DNA from: Candidatus Margulisbacteria bacterium GWF2_35_9
GTDB lineage: Bacteria; Margulisbacteria; Riflemargulisbacteria; GWF2-35-9
NCBI GenBank assembly: GCA_001783275.1
Contig: MFRH01000007.1
Coordinates: 1 to 32,158 of the forward strand
Length of the DNA: 32,158 nt
Direction of reading: 5' to 3'
Part shown: positions 18,392 to 27,232 of the stretch, one piece after another
Layout of the letters: every line of letters starts with the position of its first letter
Position numbering within the stretch: position 1 is the first letter of the stretch
The notes under the pieces: model-generated
Seen by the model: the letters and a program-made list of their open reading frames with translations, nothing else
Told to the model about the DNA's origin: nothing
Databases searched by the model: none
Program-made: the position numbers and the translations under genes

Positions 18392-18936
18392 TATTAAAAA
18401 AAGACATTTTTCTGGCCGGTGAGCATATTTATCTTAGAATCTTGAATGAAAGAGATATTGAAGGTAATTATGCTATTTGGCTTAATGACCCGGAAATAAC
18501 AGCTTTCAGCTCACATGGTAGATTTCCAATGACTGTAGAAAAGCTGAAAGAGTTTGTGAAGGGATCTTATCTATCTAATTCATGTCTTGTATTTGCTATT
18601 ATTCATAAAGAGACTGATGAGCATATCGGAAATATTAGTTTGCAATGTATCAGTTGGATAGATAAAAGCGCAGAAATTGCATTTCTTTTAGGAGAAAAAA
18701 GATACTGGGGTAAAAATATAATGTTTGAAGCAGGCAGTTTATTGATTAATCACGGTTTTAAGATGTTAAATCTTCATAGGATATATTGTGGAACATCAGC
18801 AGAAAATATTGGAATGCAGAAGCTAGCTGATAAATTGGGTATGATAAAAGAAGGCGTTAGAAAAGATGCCATTTATAAAAATGGTAAGTTTATTGATATT
18901 ATCGAATATGGGATAATATTAAAACAAATTGTATGA
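18388..18936 (+). CDS. GNAT family N-acetyltransferase (RimJ/RimL type); possible sugar-amine acetyltransferase
   Basis: IYLRILNERDIEGNYAIWLNDPEIT, HIGNISLQCISWIDKSAEIAFLLGEKRYWGKNIMFEAGSLLINHGFKMLNLHRIYCGTSAENIGMQKLADKLGM. Confidence 0.88.
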   Translation: MILKKDIFLAGEHIYLRILNERDIEGNYAIWLNDPEITAFSSHGRFPMTVEKLKEFVKGSYLSNSCLVFAIIHKETDEHIGNISLQCISWIDKSAEIAFLLGEKRYWGKNIMFEAGSLLINHGFKMLNLHRIYCGTSAENIGMQKLADKLGMIKEGVRKDAIYKNGKFIDIIEYGIILKQIV

Positions 18937-20063
18937 ACTATTGTAAAAAATGTTTGCAGCCAGATACTAGACCCGGCATAAAATTTGATCAGCATGGCAT
19001 TTGTCCTGCATGTATTTATTATGAGAGTTTGAAAGAAGTTGATTGGGAGGAACGTAAAAATGAATTAGATTTAATAGTAGCTTTTGGGAAAGCCAATAAT
19101 CATTCCGGATATGATTGCATTATAGGAGTAAGTGGGGGGAAAGACAGTCTCCGACAAGCTATTTATGTTAAAGAAGTTCTAAGGATGAATCCTTTATTGG
19201 TTAACTTATCATATCCGCCTGAGCAGATTACGCCTAGGGGCGTAGAAAATGTCTCTAATATGATCAGACATGGATTTGATTGTATTTCTGTTAATCCTGC
19301 TCCACAAATATGGAGAAAATTAATGCGCAAAGGATTTTTCGAGTATACTAACTGGGCAAAATCTACCGAGTTTGCTTTGTTTAGCAGTGTTCCTCGGTTG
19401 GCAATAGCTTACCAGATACCTTTAATATGGTGGGGAGAGAATGCTGCTTTGCAACTAGGAGATCTGTATGTGATGGGAAAAAGTGGAAGTGACGGCAATA
19501 ACCTTCGTAAAATGAATACCCTTGGTGGTGCCGATATTTCTTGGCTATTAAGTAAAGAAATTAAAAAAAAACAGATACTTCAATATTGTTATCCTTCAGA
19601 AAAGGAAATGGTAGATGCCAATTTGCGGATAACTTTTCTAGGCTATTTTTGGAAAAACTGGTCACTAGTAGATAATGGAACTTACTCTGCTCTCAGAGGA
19701 CTTGAAATACGAAATGAAGCACCTCAAGATATTGGTGATTCGGAAGGAGTCACCTCATTAGATGAAGATTGGGTAGGATTGAATCAAATGATAAAATATT
19801 ATAAATATGGTTTTGGAAGAATCACTGATTATGCAAACGAAGATATTAGGTTAGCAAGAATTGCGCGCGAAGAAGCTATCGAAATAGTGAGAGATTATGA
19901 TGGATGTTGTTCTCCTAGATATATATTAAGTTTTTGTAATTATATTGGAATTACTATTGTGGAATTTTGGAAACAAGTAGATAAATCGGTTAATAAGGAT
20001 CTGTTTGAAAAAAATAAAGATGGGAAGTGGATGCCTAAATTCAAAGTGGGAATAGGGCTATGA
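18933..20063 (+). CDS. N-acetyl sugar amidotransferase (WbpG/PseA-like), canonical PP-loop
   Basis: NYCKKCLQPDTRPGIKFDQHGICPACIYYE (four-Cys zinc motif), YDCIIGVSGGKDSLRQAIYVKEVL (SGGKDS PP-loop), IPLIWWGENAALQLGD. Confidence 0.9.
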   Translation: MNYCKKCLQPDTRPGIKFDQHGICPACIYYESLKEVDWEERKNELDLIVAFGKANNHSGYDCIIGVSGGKDSLRQAIYVKEVLRMNPLLVNLSYPPEQITPRGVENVSNMIRHGFDCISVNPAPQIWRKLMRKGFFEYTNWAKSTEFALFSSVPRLAIAYQIPLIWWGENAALQLGDLYVMGKSGSDGNNLRKMNTLGGADISWLLSKEIKKKQILQYCYPSEKEMVDANLRITFLGYFWKNWSLVDNGTYSALRGLEIRNEAPQDIGDSEGVTSLDEDWVGLNQMIKYYKYGFGRITDYANEDIRLARIAREEAIEIVRDYDGCCSPRYILSFCNYIGITIVEFWKQVDKSVNKDLFEKNKDGKWMPKFKVGIGL

Positions 20064-20683
20064 AGCAACTTAAAATTGTGATTATTGATTATGGAGTTGG
20101 AAATACTCATTCTGTATCAAATGCTATCAAACACCTTGGCTACAAGCAGCTCAAAATATCTGATAATGAACAAACGATAAAAGAAGCAGATGTGCTCATA
20201 CTTCCCGGGGTCGGAGCTTTTGATGAATGCATGAAAAATCTCAAAGACAGTCACCTTGATACAATACTTGGGGAACAGGTGCTGGAAAACAAAAAACCAA
20301 TCCTTGGGATTTGTGTCGGCATGCAGATGATGGCAGAATTTTCTGAAGAGAACGGTATACACCAAGGATTGAATTGGATACATGGAATGGTAAAAAAATT
20401 AGATTTACCAAAAAATTTTGCTGTTCCACATGTTGGTTGGAACAATGTAACAATTGAACACAACGAACCAATTTTTAGTCGCAATGATGAAAACTGTAAT
20501 TTTTACTTCGACCACAGTTATTATTTTCATTGCAATGAGGAATATGTATCGGCATGGTGCGACTATGGAGTAAAAATTACGGCTGCAGTGCAGCAGGACA
20601 ATATATTTGGAGTACAGTTCCATCCGGAGAAAAGCCAGACCAACGGGCTTAAACTTTTTCGAAGCTTTTTTAATTCAATATAA
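20060..20683 (+). CDS. hisH: imidazole glycerol phosphate synthase subunit HisH homologue (glutaminase), probably supplying ammonia for sugar amidination
   Basis: IVIIDYGVGNTHSVSNAIKHLG, ILPGVGAFDECM, ILGICVGMQMMAE (catalytic Cys), GVQFHPEKSQTNG (His, Glu). Confidence 0.93.
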   Translation: MKQLKIVIIDYGVGNTHSVSNAIKHLGYKQLKISDNEQTIKEADVLILPGVGAFDECMKNLKDSHLDTILGEQVLENKKPILGICVGMQMMAEFSEENGIHQGLNWIHGMVKKLDLPKNFAVPHVGWNNVTIEHNEPIFSRNDENCNFYFDHSYYFHCNEEYVSAWCDYGVKITAAVQQDNIFGVQFHPEKSQTNGLKLFRSFFNSI

Positions 20684-20685
20684 TC

Positions 20686-21552
20686 GTGTTAAAAAAAAGA
20701 ATTGCAGCCACTTTATTGGTAAAAGATGGTATCGTTGTTCAAAGCATTGGATTTAACAAATATTTGCCTGTGGGTAAACCGGCCATTGCAGTTGAATATC
20801 TGAATCAATGGGGTATCGATGAGATTATTTTGCTTGATATTTCAGCAACCTGCAAGCAGATTTCTCCTGATTATTCAATGATTAAAAAAGCATCATTGAA
20901 ATGTTATGTTCCTTTATCAGTAGGTGGAGGAATAACGGAAGTAAGACATATCCGGGAACTCATGCACTGCGGTGCTGATAAATTATCCTTGAACCAATCT
21001 GCAATATTTAATACCGATCTTATTTCGGAAGCCGCACATATATTTGGGAACCAATGTGTGGTAGTTTCTATCGATGGTGTTAAAGTGGGCAATGGCTATT
21101 GTGTCTATGATTATATTAAAAAGACTAATTTAAAGATCTCTCCTGCTGAAATGGCCAGTAAGGCTGAAGAAGCTGGTGCCGGAGAAATACTGATCAATTC
21201 TGTTGATAGGGATGGAATGTATTCAGGATATGATATTGAACTCATTAATTCAGTTTGTGAAAAAGTTACCATTCCTGTAATAGGTTGTGGAGGAGCAAAG
21301 AATGCGAAAGATATGATTGATCTTTTCCAAAATACATCCGTTTCGGCAGCATGTGCTGGTAATTTCTTCCATTTCACAGAACACAGTGTCAATGTAACCA
21401 AAGCCAGTATATTGAAAAGTATTAATGTAAGATTGGAAACCTATGCTAACTATAAGGAAAATAACATTAACGAAGACTTCCGCCTATCCAAAAAGGCAGA
21501 TAGTGTATTGGAAGAAATGTTGTTTATGAGAATTGAAAAAGAAGTTATATGA
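20686..21552 (+). CDS. hisF: HisF-like protein, divergent paralogue (GTG start)
   Basis: MLKKRIAATLLVKDGIVVQSIGFNKYLPVGKPAIAVEYLNQWGIDEIILLDISAT, VPLSVGGGITEV, VVSIDGVKV, GEILINSVDRDGMYSGYD, IPVIGCGGAKN. Confidence 0.92.
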   Translation: MLKKRIAATLLVKDGIVVQSIGFNKYLPVGKPAIAVEYLNQWGIDEIILLDISATCKQISPDYSMIKKASLKCYVPLSVGGGITEVRHIRELMHCGADKLSLNQSAIFNTDLISEAAHIFGNQCVVVSIDGVKVGNGYCVYDYIKKTNLKISPAEMASKAEEAGAGEILINSVDRDGMYSGYDIELINSVCEKVTIPVIGCGGAKNAKDMIDLFQNTSVSAACAGNFFHFTEHSVNVTKASILKSINVRLETYANYKENNINEDFRLSKKADSVLEEMLFMRIEKEVI

Positions 21553-22805
21553 AATATTGTAAGCGTTGTTTATATCCCGAAAATCATCCATTGAATATTA
21601 TTTTTGACAATGATGGTATATGCAGTGGTTGCCGAGTACATGAAGAAAAGGATCAGTTAGACTGGGAACCAAGGGGTAGAAAACTAAAAAGTATACTTGA
21701 CAATTATAAAAACCTCTCAGGAAATAATTATGATTGTATCATTCCAGTTAGTGGTGCCCGTGATTCTTATTTTATTGTTCATACCGTCAAGAAGTTATAT
21801 GGCTTGAACCCTCTCCTGGTAACGTATAATAAGCAGTACAATACAGATGTAGGTATTCGAAACCTCGCAAATCTCAGGATATTATTTGACTGTGATATAA
21901 TGACACTGACTGTAAATCCCGAGACAGTAAAAAAGATCACAAGGGCCAGTTTACGAAAATCTGGAAGTATTTACTGGCATTGTCTTGCTGGGCAAACGGT
22001 TTTTCCGGTGCAAATGGCGGTTAAATTTAAGATACCACTTATCATATGGGGGGCTCACCAAGGTATTGACCAAGTTGGCATGTTTTCACATTTGGATGAA
22101 GTTGAAATGACAAGGAAATACCGCAAAGAACATGACTTGATGGGGTATGAAGCTGAAGACTTAATTGATGAATTTGATGAAATTAACGAACAGGATATTG
22201 TTCAATTTAAATATCCTGATGATAAAGAAATTGAAAGGATTGGTGTAAGAGGAATTTATCTTAGTAATTTTATACGGTGGGATACCAAGGCGCAGCATGA
22301 GAAAATGATTAAATTATATAATTATGAAACACACGAGCAAACCCGCACATTCGATACATATAACGATGTAGACTGTTACAATTATTCTGATGTACATGAT
22401 TATATTAAATACTTAAAGCATGGATATGGAAAGATTACAGATCATGCCAGTCGAGAAATAAGGCTCAGAAGAATGACCAGGGAACAGGGTATCAAATTAG
22501 TAAAACAATTCTCAACTATTAAGCCCAATAATTTAAATCTTTTTTTAGATTGGATTGGAATGACAGAAAACAGTTTTCATTTCATCATTGACAAACATAG
22601 GAACAAACAAATTTGGAAGCGAAATGAACATTGGGAATGGGAACTCACTCAAAATATTATTCCTGATGCAATCGGCGATGATATAAATCAAAAGACCAGC
22701 TTGGAATTAGCTGAAAAATGGAGTGACTTCTATTTGACTCCACACAAGAACAGCACGGATAGAAAAGGGGAGTATATTTTAGTAGGGAAAGGGTTTATAT
22801 CCTAA
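21549..22805 (+). CDS. second N-acetyl sugar amidotransferase-like protein with variant PP-loop (SGARDS)
   Basis: KYCKRCLYPENHPLNIIFDNDGICSGCRVHEE (four-Cys motif), YDCIIPVSGARDSYFIVHTVKKLYGLNPLLVTYNKQ, IPLIIWGAHQGIDQVG, YLKHGYGKITDHASREIRLRRMTREQGI. Confidence 0.85.
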   Translation: MKYCKRCLYPENHPLNIIFDNDGICSGCRVHEEKDQLDWEPRGRKLKSILDNYKNLSGNNYDCIIPVSGARDSYFIVHTVKKLYGLNPLLVTYNKQYNTDVGIRNLANLRILFDCDIMTLTVNPETVKKITRASLRKSGSIYWHCLAGQTVFPVQMAVKFKIPLIIWGAHQGIDQVGMFSHLDEVEMTRKYRKEHDLMGYEAEDLIDEFDEINEQDIVQFKYPDDKEIERIGVRGIYLSNFIRWDTKAQHEKMIKLYNYETHEQTRTFDTYNDVDCYNYSDVHDYIKYLKHGYGKITDHASREIRLRRMTREQGIKLVKQFSTIKPNNLNLFLDWIGMTENSFHFIIDKHRNKQIWKRNEHWEWELTQNIIPDAIGDDINQKTSLELAEKWSDFYLTPHKNSTDRKGEYILVGKGFIS

Positions 22806-22870
22806 TTAACTTTCGTTGAATTAACAGTAATTTTGAAAACATCTATTTAAAAAGAAATTTAAAGTCTATT

Positions 22871-24295
22871 ATGCTTTCAAAAGAGCGTTTAGTTATTCTT
22901 TCAGTCCCGTTTCAACGGATAAATCGTGTTTTGCTGGGGCCGCATATAATAAATTTATTGCGCGAGCAAGCCGACATATTAATTGTTAGCCCATTTGCTC
23001 ACGATTCCGATTTTCAGGAAGAATTTGGAGGTGAATCAATACATTTCCTGCATTGGTCTGTACCCAAAAAATTTAAGCAACCATACGGCAAACTTTTGGG
23101 AATCTCTGAGATTATGCGTATGCAAGGTTACTGGCAACGTTTTCGAAATAAGGGGATGGCATATTTTTTATCAGTAAGCCGTTTAATTACCAAACCTGAC
23201 GGGAATGATGTAACGCTCCCAGTAACAAAACAATTCCTCCTTAGACTTTTAAGTATTATTGGAATATGGTCAAAAGCATGGAAAATCATAGATCGACTAA
23301 TCGGTCCATCAATTTTTGTTGTCACTCAACTTGAGAGACTGATTCAAGACTATAAATACGTAACACTTGTTCAGTCTGCATCCTGGGGTATTCAGGATCG
23401 AATGCTAGCCTGGAATGGTAGAAAAAAGAAATGGCGGTCAGTTTTAGTGCCTTACACAACTGATCAACTATATTTTTGTGGTTATTTGATGTCTGACTTT
23501 GATGCTATCTGCTCACAAGGGCAAGCAGAGAGGAATTTTGCTACCAGCTTTCATAATTTGCCTCAGCAACGCATCTTTAATCTTGGGTCTTCTTGGTTTC
23601 GTCATATTGATTTAATTAAAACAAATATTTTAGAGAAAAAACCTGTCATTTTATCAAAGATGCAAAGGGTGATTATGTATGCTGGAGTTTCTACTAAAAG
23701 TTTCTATAGATATGCTCAATATGCAATAATTGACGAATTATTGAAAGCAATTAACAATAATATTTTGGACAACGTAAGATTAGTTATTAGGCCTGTAGTA
23801 GCAGATGAAATTGAAAGGTCGGAATTTATTAGTCGCTATGGGAACTATACAAACTTACAGTTACAATGGCCTCAATCAAGCTGTTTGGGGTTAAGCAAAA
23901 AATTCTCAACGGAAGTTCGTGACATGCAGGTAGAACTAACAGAATACGTTGAACAATTGGGCGAGGTAAATTTAGTCGTAATGTCAGCTCTTACCTCCCT
24001 ATCATTTGATGCCGCATATTTGGGTGTTCCTTCAATTTGTGTTTTTGTTGATAAAAGTAAGGTAATGAAGTTTCGACATTTGGAATTACTGCTTGATTCT
24101 AATAAAAAATTTATCGGATTTGAGGATTGTCCAGTTTTACATCAATTAGATGAATTGGTGCCATTTATAAAGGAATTGCTTAATAACCCTGTTAAATCTA
24201 AAGAGCTTGCGTCAAGGGTAATAAAAGACTGGGATTATCCTGAAGCTGATTTCAAATCCATTCTGTCAAAAGTTGTAAATGGATCACCATGTTAG
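22871..24295 (+). CDS. uncharacterised surface-carbohydrate protein, GT-B-like; possible glycosyltransferase
   Basis: Single long ORF (474 aa); SAWGIQ-like VQSASWGIQDRMLAWNGRKKKW, FDAICSQGQAERNFAT, NLVVMSALTSLSFDAAYLGVPSICVFV pattern resembling the donor-side half of GT-B proteins. Confidence 0.5.
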   Translation: MLSKERLVILSVPFQRINRVLLGPHIINLLREQADILIVSPFAHDSDFQEEFGGESIHFLHWSVPKKFKQPYGKLLGISEIMRMQGYWQRFRNKGMAYFLSVSRLITKPDGNDVTLPVTKQFLLRLLSIIGIWSKAWKIIDRLIGPSIFVVTQLERLIQDYKYVTLVQSASWGIQDRMLAWNGRKKKWRSVLVPYTTDQLYFCGYLMSDFDAICSQGQAERNFATSFHNLPQQRIFNLGSSWFRHIDLIKTNILEKKPVILSKMQRVIMYAGVSTKSFYRYAQYAIIDELLKAINNNILDNVRLVIRPVVADEIERSEFISRYGNYTNLQLQWPQSSCLGLSKKFSTEVRDMQVELTEYVEQLGEVNLVVMSALTSLSFDAAYLGVPSICVFVDKSKVMKFRHLELLLDSNKKFIGFEDCPVLHQLDELVPFIKELLNNPVKSKELASRVIKDWDYPEADFKSILSKVVNGSPC

Positions 24296-24876
24296 TCCAC
24301 CTGACAAAAAAAATTAGGTTAAGAATCTCCTATCCAATTTGGCTGGAGATCGAGCGTAAGCCACAATTAGAATTATACCTGCCCAAGAAACAAAATAATA
24401 TAATAATACCCTTAACACCAGAAGGTTATCGTCTCAGAGTTTATAATTCTGAAGACGAAGAGCCGCTAAGAAGACTGTTAAATCGGGCGGGTTTTTCGTT
24501 TAGTCCTATTAAAATCAAACAAGCCATATCAATTTGCTTACCGAATGGGTGTTTTGTCGTTGAATACGAACAGACAAAGCAGCTTGTGGCAACTATGATG
24601 GCACGCCATCTAGCATCTCAGCTTCATCCGTTTGGTGGTCGAATTGACTGGCTGGCAACTGACCCCGAACATCGAAAACTTGGTCTTGCTAATATCTGCG
24701 CAAGGAGTGCCACTCAAAGACTTATTCAGGCGGGTTATGAAAATATCTGGGTTACTACAGATGATCATCGCATCGGTGCGCTTAAAATATTTCTTTCTAT
24801 TGGATTTCAACCAGCATTGTCGGACGCCTTGAGTAAAAGATGGAAAAACATTTTCGAAAAATTACATATACCTTAA
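24289..24876 (+). CDS. GNAT family N-acetyltransferase
   Basis: YRLRVYNSEDEEPLRRLLNRAGFSF, RIDWLATDPEHRKLGLANICARSATQRLIQAGYENIWVTTDDHRIGALKIFLSIGFQP. Confidence 0.82.
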   Translation: MLVHLTKKIRLRISYPIWLEIERKPQLELYLPKKQNNIIIPLTPEGYRLRVYNSEDEEPLRRLLNRAGFSFSPIKIKQAISICLPNGCFVVEYEQTKQLVATMMARHLASQLHPFGGRIDWLATDPEHRKLGLANICARSATQRLIQAGYENIWVTTDDHRIGALKIFLSIGFQPALSDALSKRWKNIFEKLHIP

Positions 24877-24901
24877 AACAACCATTTAACTGATAGAAAA
24901 A

Positions 24902-26233
24902 ATGAAATATGAAGACAATCAAGAGACTAATGTATGCATTTTGGGTTTAGGATATGTAGGATTGACCTTGGCTACAATTTTCGCTGATGTCGGGATTAAA
25001 GTAACCGGGATCGACCGAGACGAAATCCTCATCAATAATTTGAATGTTGGCAAACCTCCTTTTTTTGAAAAAGGCTTGGTTGAAATGCTTTCTGCAAATG
25101 CTCATTTACCATTTCCTCCAACATATTTAGTTGGCCTGAAAGAACCATGTGCGACCATTTATATCATCACCGTCGGCACTCCGATCATGCGGCCATCACT
25201 GGAGCCTAATCTTGACTATGTGCGCAACGCAACCAAGGAAGTAGCAGCAGTCCTACGCGCCGGTGACCTTGTGATACTCCGCTCCACAGTTCCTATAGGC
25301 GTGACCCGAAATGTTGTACTACCAGCGCTCGAGTCTATAAGCGGTCTCGTTGCGGGAAAGGGCTTTGACCTAGCTTTCTGCCCGGAAAGAACCATTGAGG
25401 GGAAAGCACTTACGGAACTGCGTGAACTCCCGCAAATAGTAGGCGGTTATAACAAAAGTAGTACTGAACGGGCAGCAAATCTGTTTCGCAATACAACGCA
25501 AACAGTTATCGATGTGGGTTCAATCGAAGCATCAGAGATGCTGAAAATCCTTGATAATACTTATCGGGACTTGATGTTCGCCTACTCAAATCAAATGGCT
25601 CTTTTGTGCGCAAACCTTGGTCTTGATATGACACCCATCGTCCGGGCTGCAAACCAAGGCTATAACCGAAACAGAATTCCAGTCCCGAGTCCTGGAGTTG
25701 GAGGTGCCTGCCTTTCCAAGGACCCATACATATTGGCCAGCGTATGTCGGCAAGCAGGAATTGACCCGGAGTTATTTATCTTAGGCCGTCAAATCAACGA
25801 ATTTATGCCACTTCACGCGGTGCAAAAGGTGGAAGTCGAATTAGAGAAACTGGGAAAGCCGCTGAAGGATTCAACCATTCTGGTTCTTGGATTCGCTTTC
25901 AAAGGCCAACCGGAGACTTCGGATATGCGTGACTCCCCAACAATTGACTTAGTCAATTATCTGAAGCAGAAAGGTTCTCGTGTAATTGCTCATGATCCGC
26001 TTGTGTCTCGTGAAGAAATTAAAGCCCTTGGGGTTGAAGTAACGACGATTGAAAATGGCTTCGCCCATGCTGATGCGGTCATCATTATGCTAAACCACAC
26101 GGTCTATCAGGATTTAGATATGCATTATCTGATAGAAAAAGCTAAAAAGCCGTTAGTGCTGATGGACGGTTGGCATCTTTATAGCAAAACCGACATGGAC
26201 AGATTATCTGGGCTTGTTTATAGAAGCATTTAA
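24902..26233 (+). CDS. nucleotide sugar dehydrogenase (UDP-GlcNAc/ManNAc or UDP-glucose dehydrogenase family)
   Basis: VCILGLGYVGLTLATIFADVGIKVTGIDRD, ILRSTVPIGVTRNVVLP, FCPERTIEGKALTELRELPQIVGG, PSPGVGGACLSKDPYIL (catalytic Cys), VLGFAFKGQPETSDMRDSPT. Confidence 0.94.
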   Translation: MKYEDNQETNVCILGLGYVGLTLATIFADVGIKVTGIDRDEILINNLNVGKPPFFEKGLVEMLSANAHLPFPPTYLVGLKEPCATIYIITVGTPIMRPSLEPNLDYVRNATKEVAAVLRAGDLVILRSTVPIGVTRNVVLPALESISGLVAGKGFDLAFCPERTIEGKALTELRELPQIVGGYNKSSTERAANLFRNTTQTVIDVGSIEASEMLKILDNTYRDLMFAYSNQMALLCANLGLDMTPIVRAANQGYNRNRIPVPSPGVGGACLSKDPYILASVCRQAGIDPELFILGRQINEFMPLHAVQKVEVELEKLGKPLKDSTILVLGFAFKGQPETSDMRDSPTIDLVNYLKQKGSRVIAHDPLVSREEIKALGVEVTTIENGFAHADAVIIMLNHTVYQDLDMHYLIEKAKKPLVLMDGWHLYSKTDMDRLSGLVYRSI

Positions 26234-26249
26234 AACCAAAAGATCTACA

Positions 26250-27221
26250 ATGAAAGAAAAAGTATTGATTACAGGTGGCAATGGATTTCTTGGTGCTGCA
26301 TTGGCGATTGGCCTTGTACATCGAGGGTATCAGGTCAGAGTGTTTGATAATAACTCCCGTGGCCATCCTAGGCGTCTTGAAAGTGTTCACTATGATATTG
26401 AGTTTGTGGAAGGCGATATTCGGGACCAGGAGGCAGTTTATCGTGCGACATCTGGGATGGACTGGGTTTTTCACTTGGCCTTCGTGAATGGCACTCGTCA
26501 TTTTTATGAGCAACCAGGATTGGTTCTGGATGTCGGTGTGCGAGGAGCGCTAACTACCATGGATGCGGTTAAGAAGTATGGTATTCAGCGATATATCGTG
26601 GCGTCATCATCCGAGGTGTACCAAGAGCCATCCCACGTGCCGACAAAGGAAAACGAGCGCATTATTATCCCTGATGTCAGCAATCCACGTTTTTCTTACA
26701 GTGGTGGAAAGATCATAACCGAGTTACTAACCCTTCATTATCTCACGGAAAAAGACGCCAAACGAATTATTTTTAGGCCTCATAATGTCTATGGCCCCGA
26801 TATGGGCTGGGAGCACGTGGTACCGGAGTTCATGCGCCGCGTGCGTGAGGGGCTTCATCAAGCGGTTGATGGTCGCTTGAAGTTCCCTATACAGGGCTCC
26901 GGAAAGGAGACTCGGGCATTTTGTTATATCGATGATGCGGTTGAAGGAATCATCATTGCTGCTGAGGGAGGTGATGATGCGAATATCTATCACTTGGGCG
27001 TGGATGAGGAGGTTGAGATCACCGATGTCGCAGAGCGGATCGGACGAATCGCCGGTGTTAAGCTTGATCTTGTGACGCAAGAATTACTGTCTGGTGGCAC
27101 GTCTCGTCGCAGTCCCGACATCACCAAACTTCGCTCGTTAGGCTACCAGCCTAAGGTGAGCCTCGACGAAGGGCTTCGCCATTGCTGGGCATGGTACGCA
27201 AAGGCACCCTTAAATATTTAA
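26250..27221 (+). CDS. NAD-dependent epimerase/dehydratase (extended SDR)
   Basis: EKVLITGGNGFLGAALAIGLVHRGYQVRVFDNNSRG, ASSSEVYQ, FSYSGGKIITELL (YxxxK), RPHNVYGPDMGWEHVVPEF; ATG at 26250 preferred over ORF start 26214. Confidence 0.92.
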   Translation: MKEKVLITGGNGFLGAALAIGLVHRGYQVRVFDNNSRGHPRRLESVHYDIEFVEGDIRDQEAVYRATSGMDWVFHLAFVNGTRHFYEQPGLVLDVGVRGALTTMDAVKKYGIQRYIVASSSEVYQEPSHVPTKENERIIIPDVSNPRFSYSGGKIITELLTLHYLTEKDAKRIIFRPHNVYGPDMGWEHVVPEFMRRVREGLHQAVDGRLKFPIQGSGKETRAFCYIDDAVEGIIIAAEGGDDANIYHLGVDEEVEITDVAERIGRIAGVKLDLVTQELLSGGTSRRSPDITKLRSLGYQPKVSLDEGLRHCWAWYAKAPLNI

Positions 27222-27232
27222 GTAAAGAAATT

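Noticed and set aside
18388-18936. Calling this GNAT pseH outright
   Set aside because: It is a RimJ/RimL-type GNAT but lies far from pseC/pseG and next to the amidation cassette; the formyltransferase is better placed for the Pse 4-amine, so the symbol was left blank.
20060-21552. hisH-hisF as part of histidine biosynthesis
   Set aside because: No other his genes are nearby, the pair is flanked by sugar amidotransferases, and HisF lacks the first catalytic Asp.
26142-27080. Minus-strand ORFs at 26142-26513 and 26727-27080
   Set aside because: Antisense to a strong SDR coding frame; no ribosome-binding or domain evidence.
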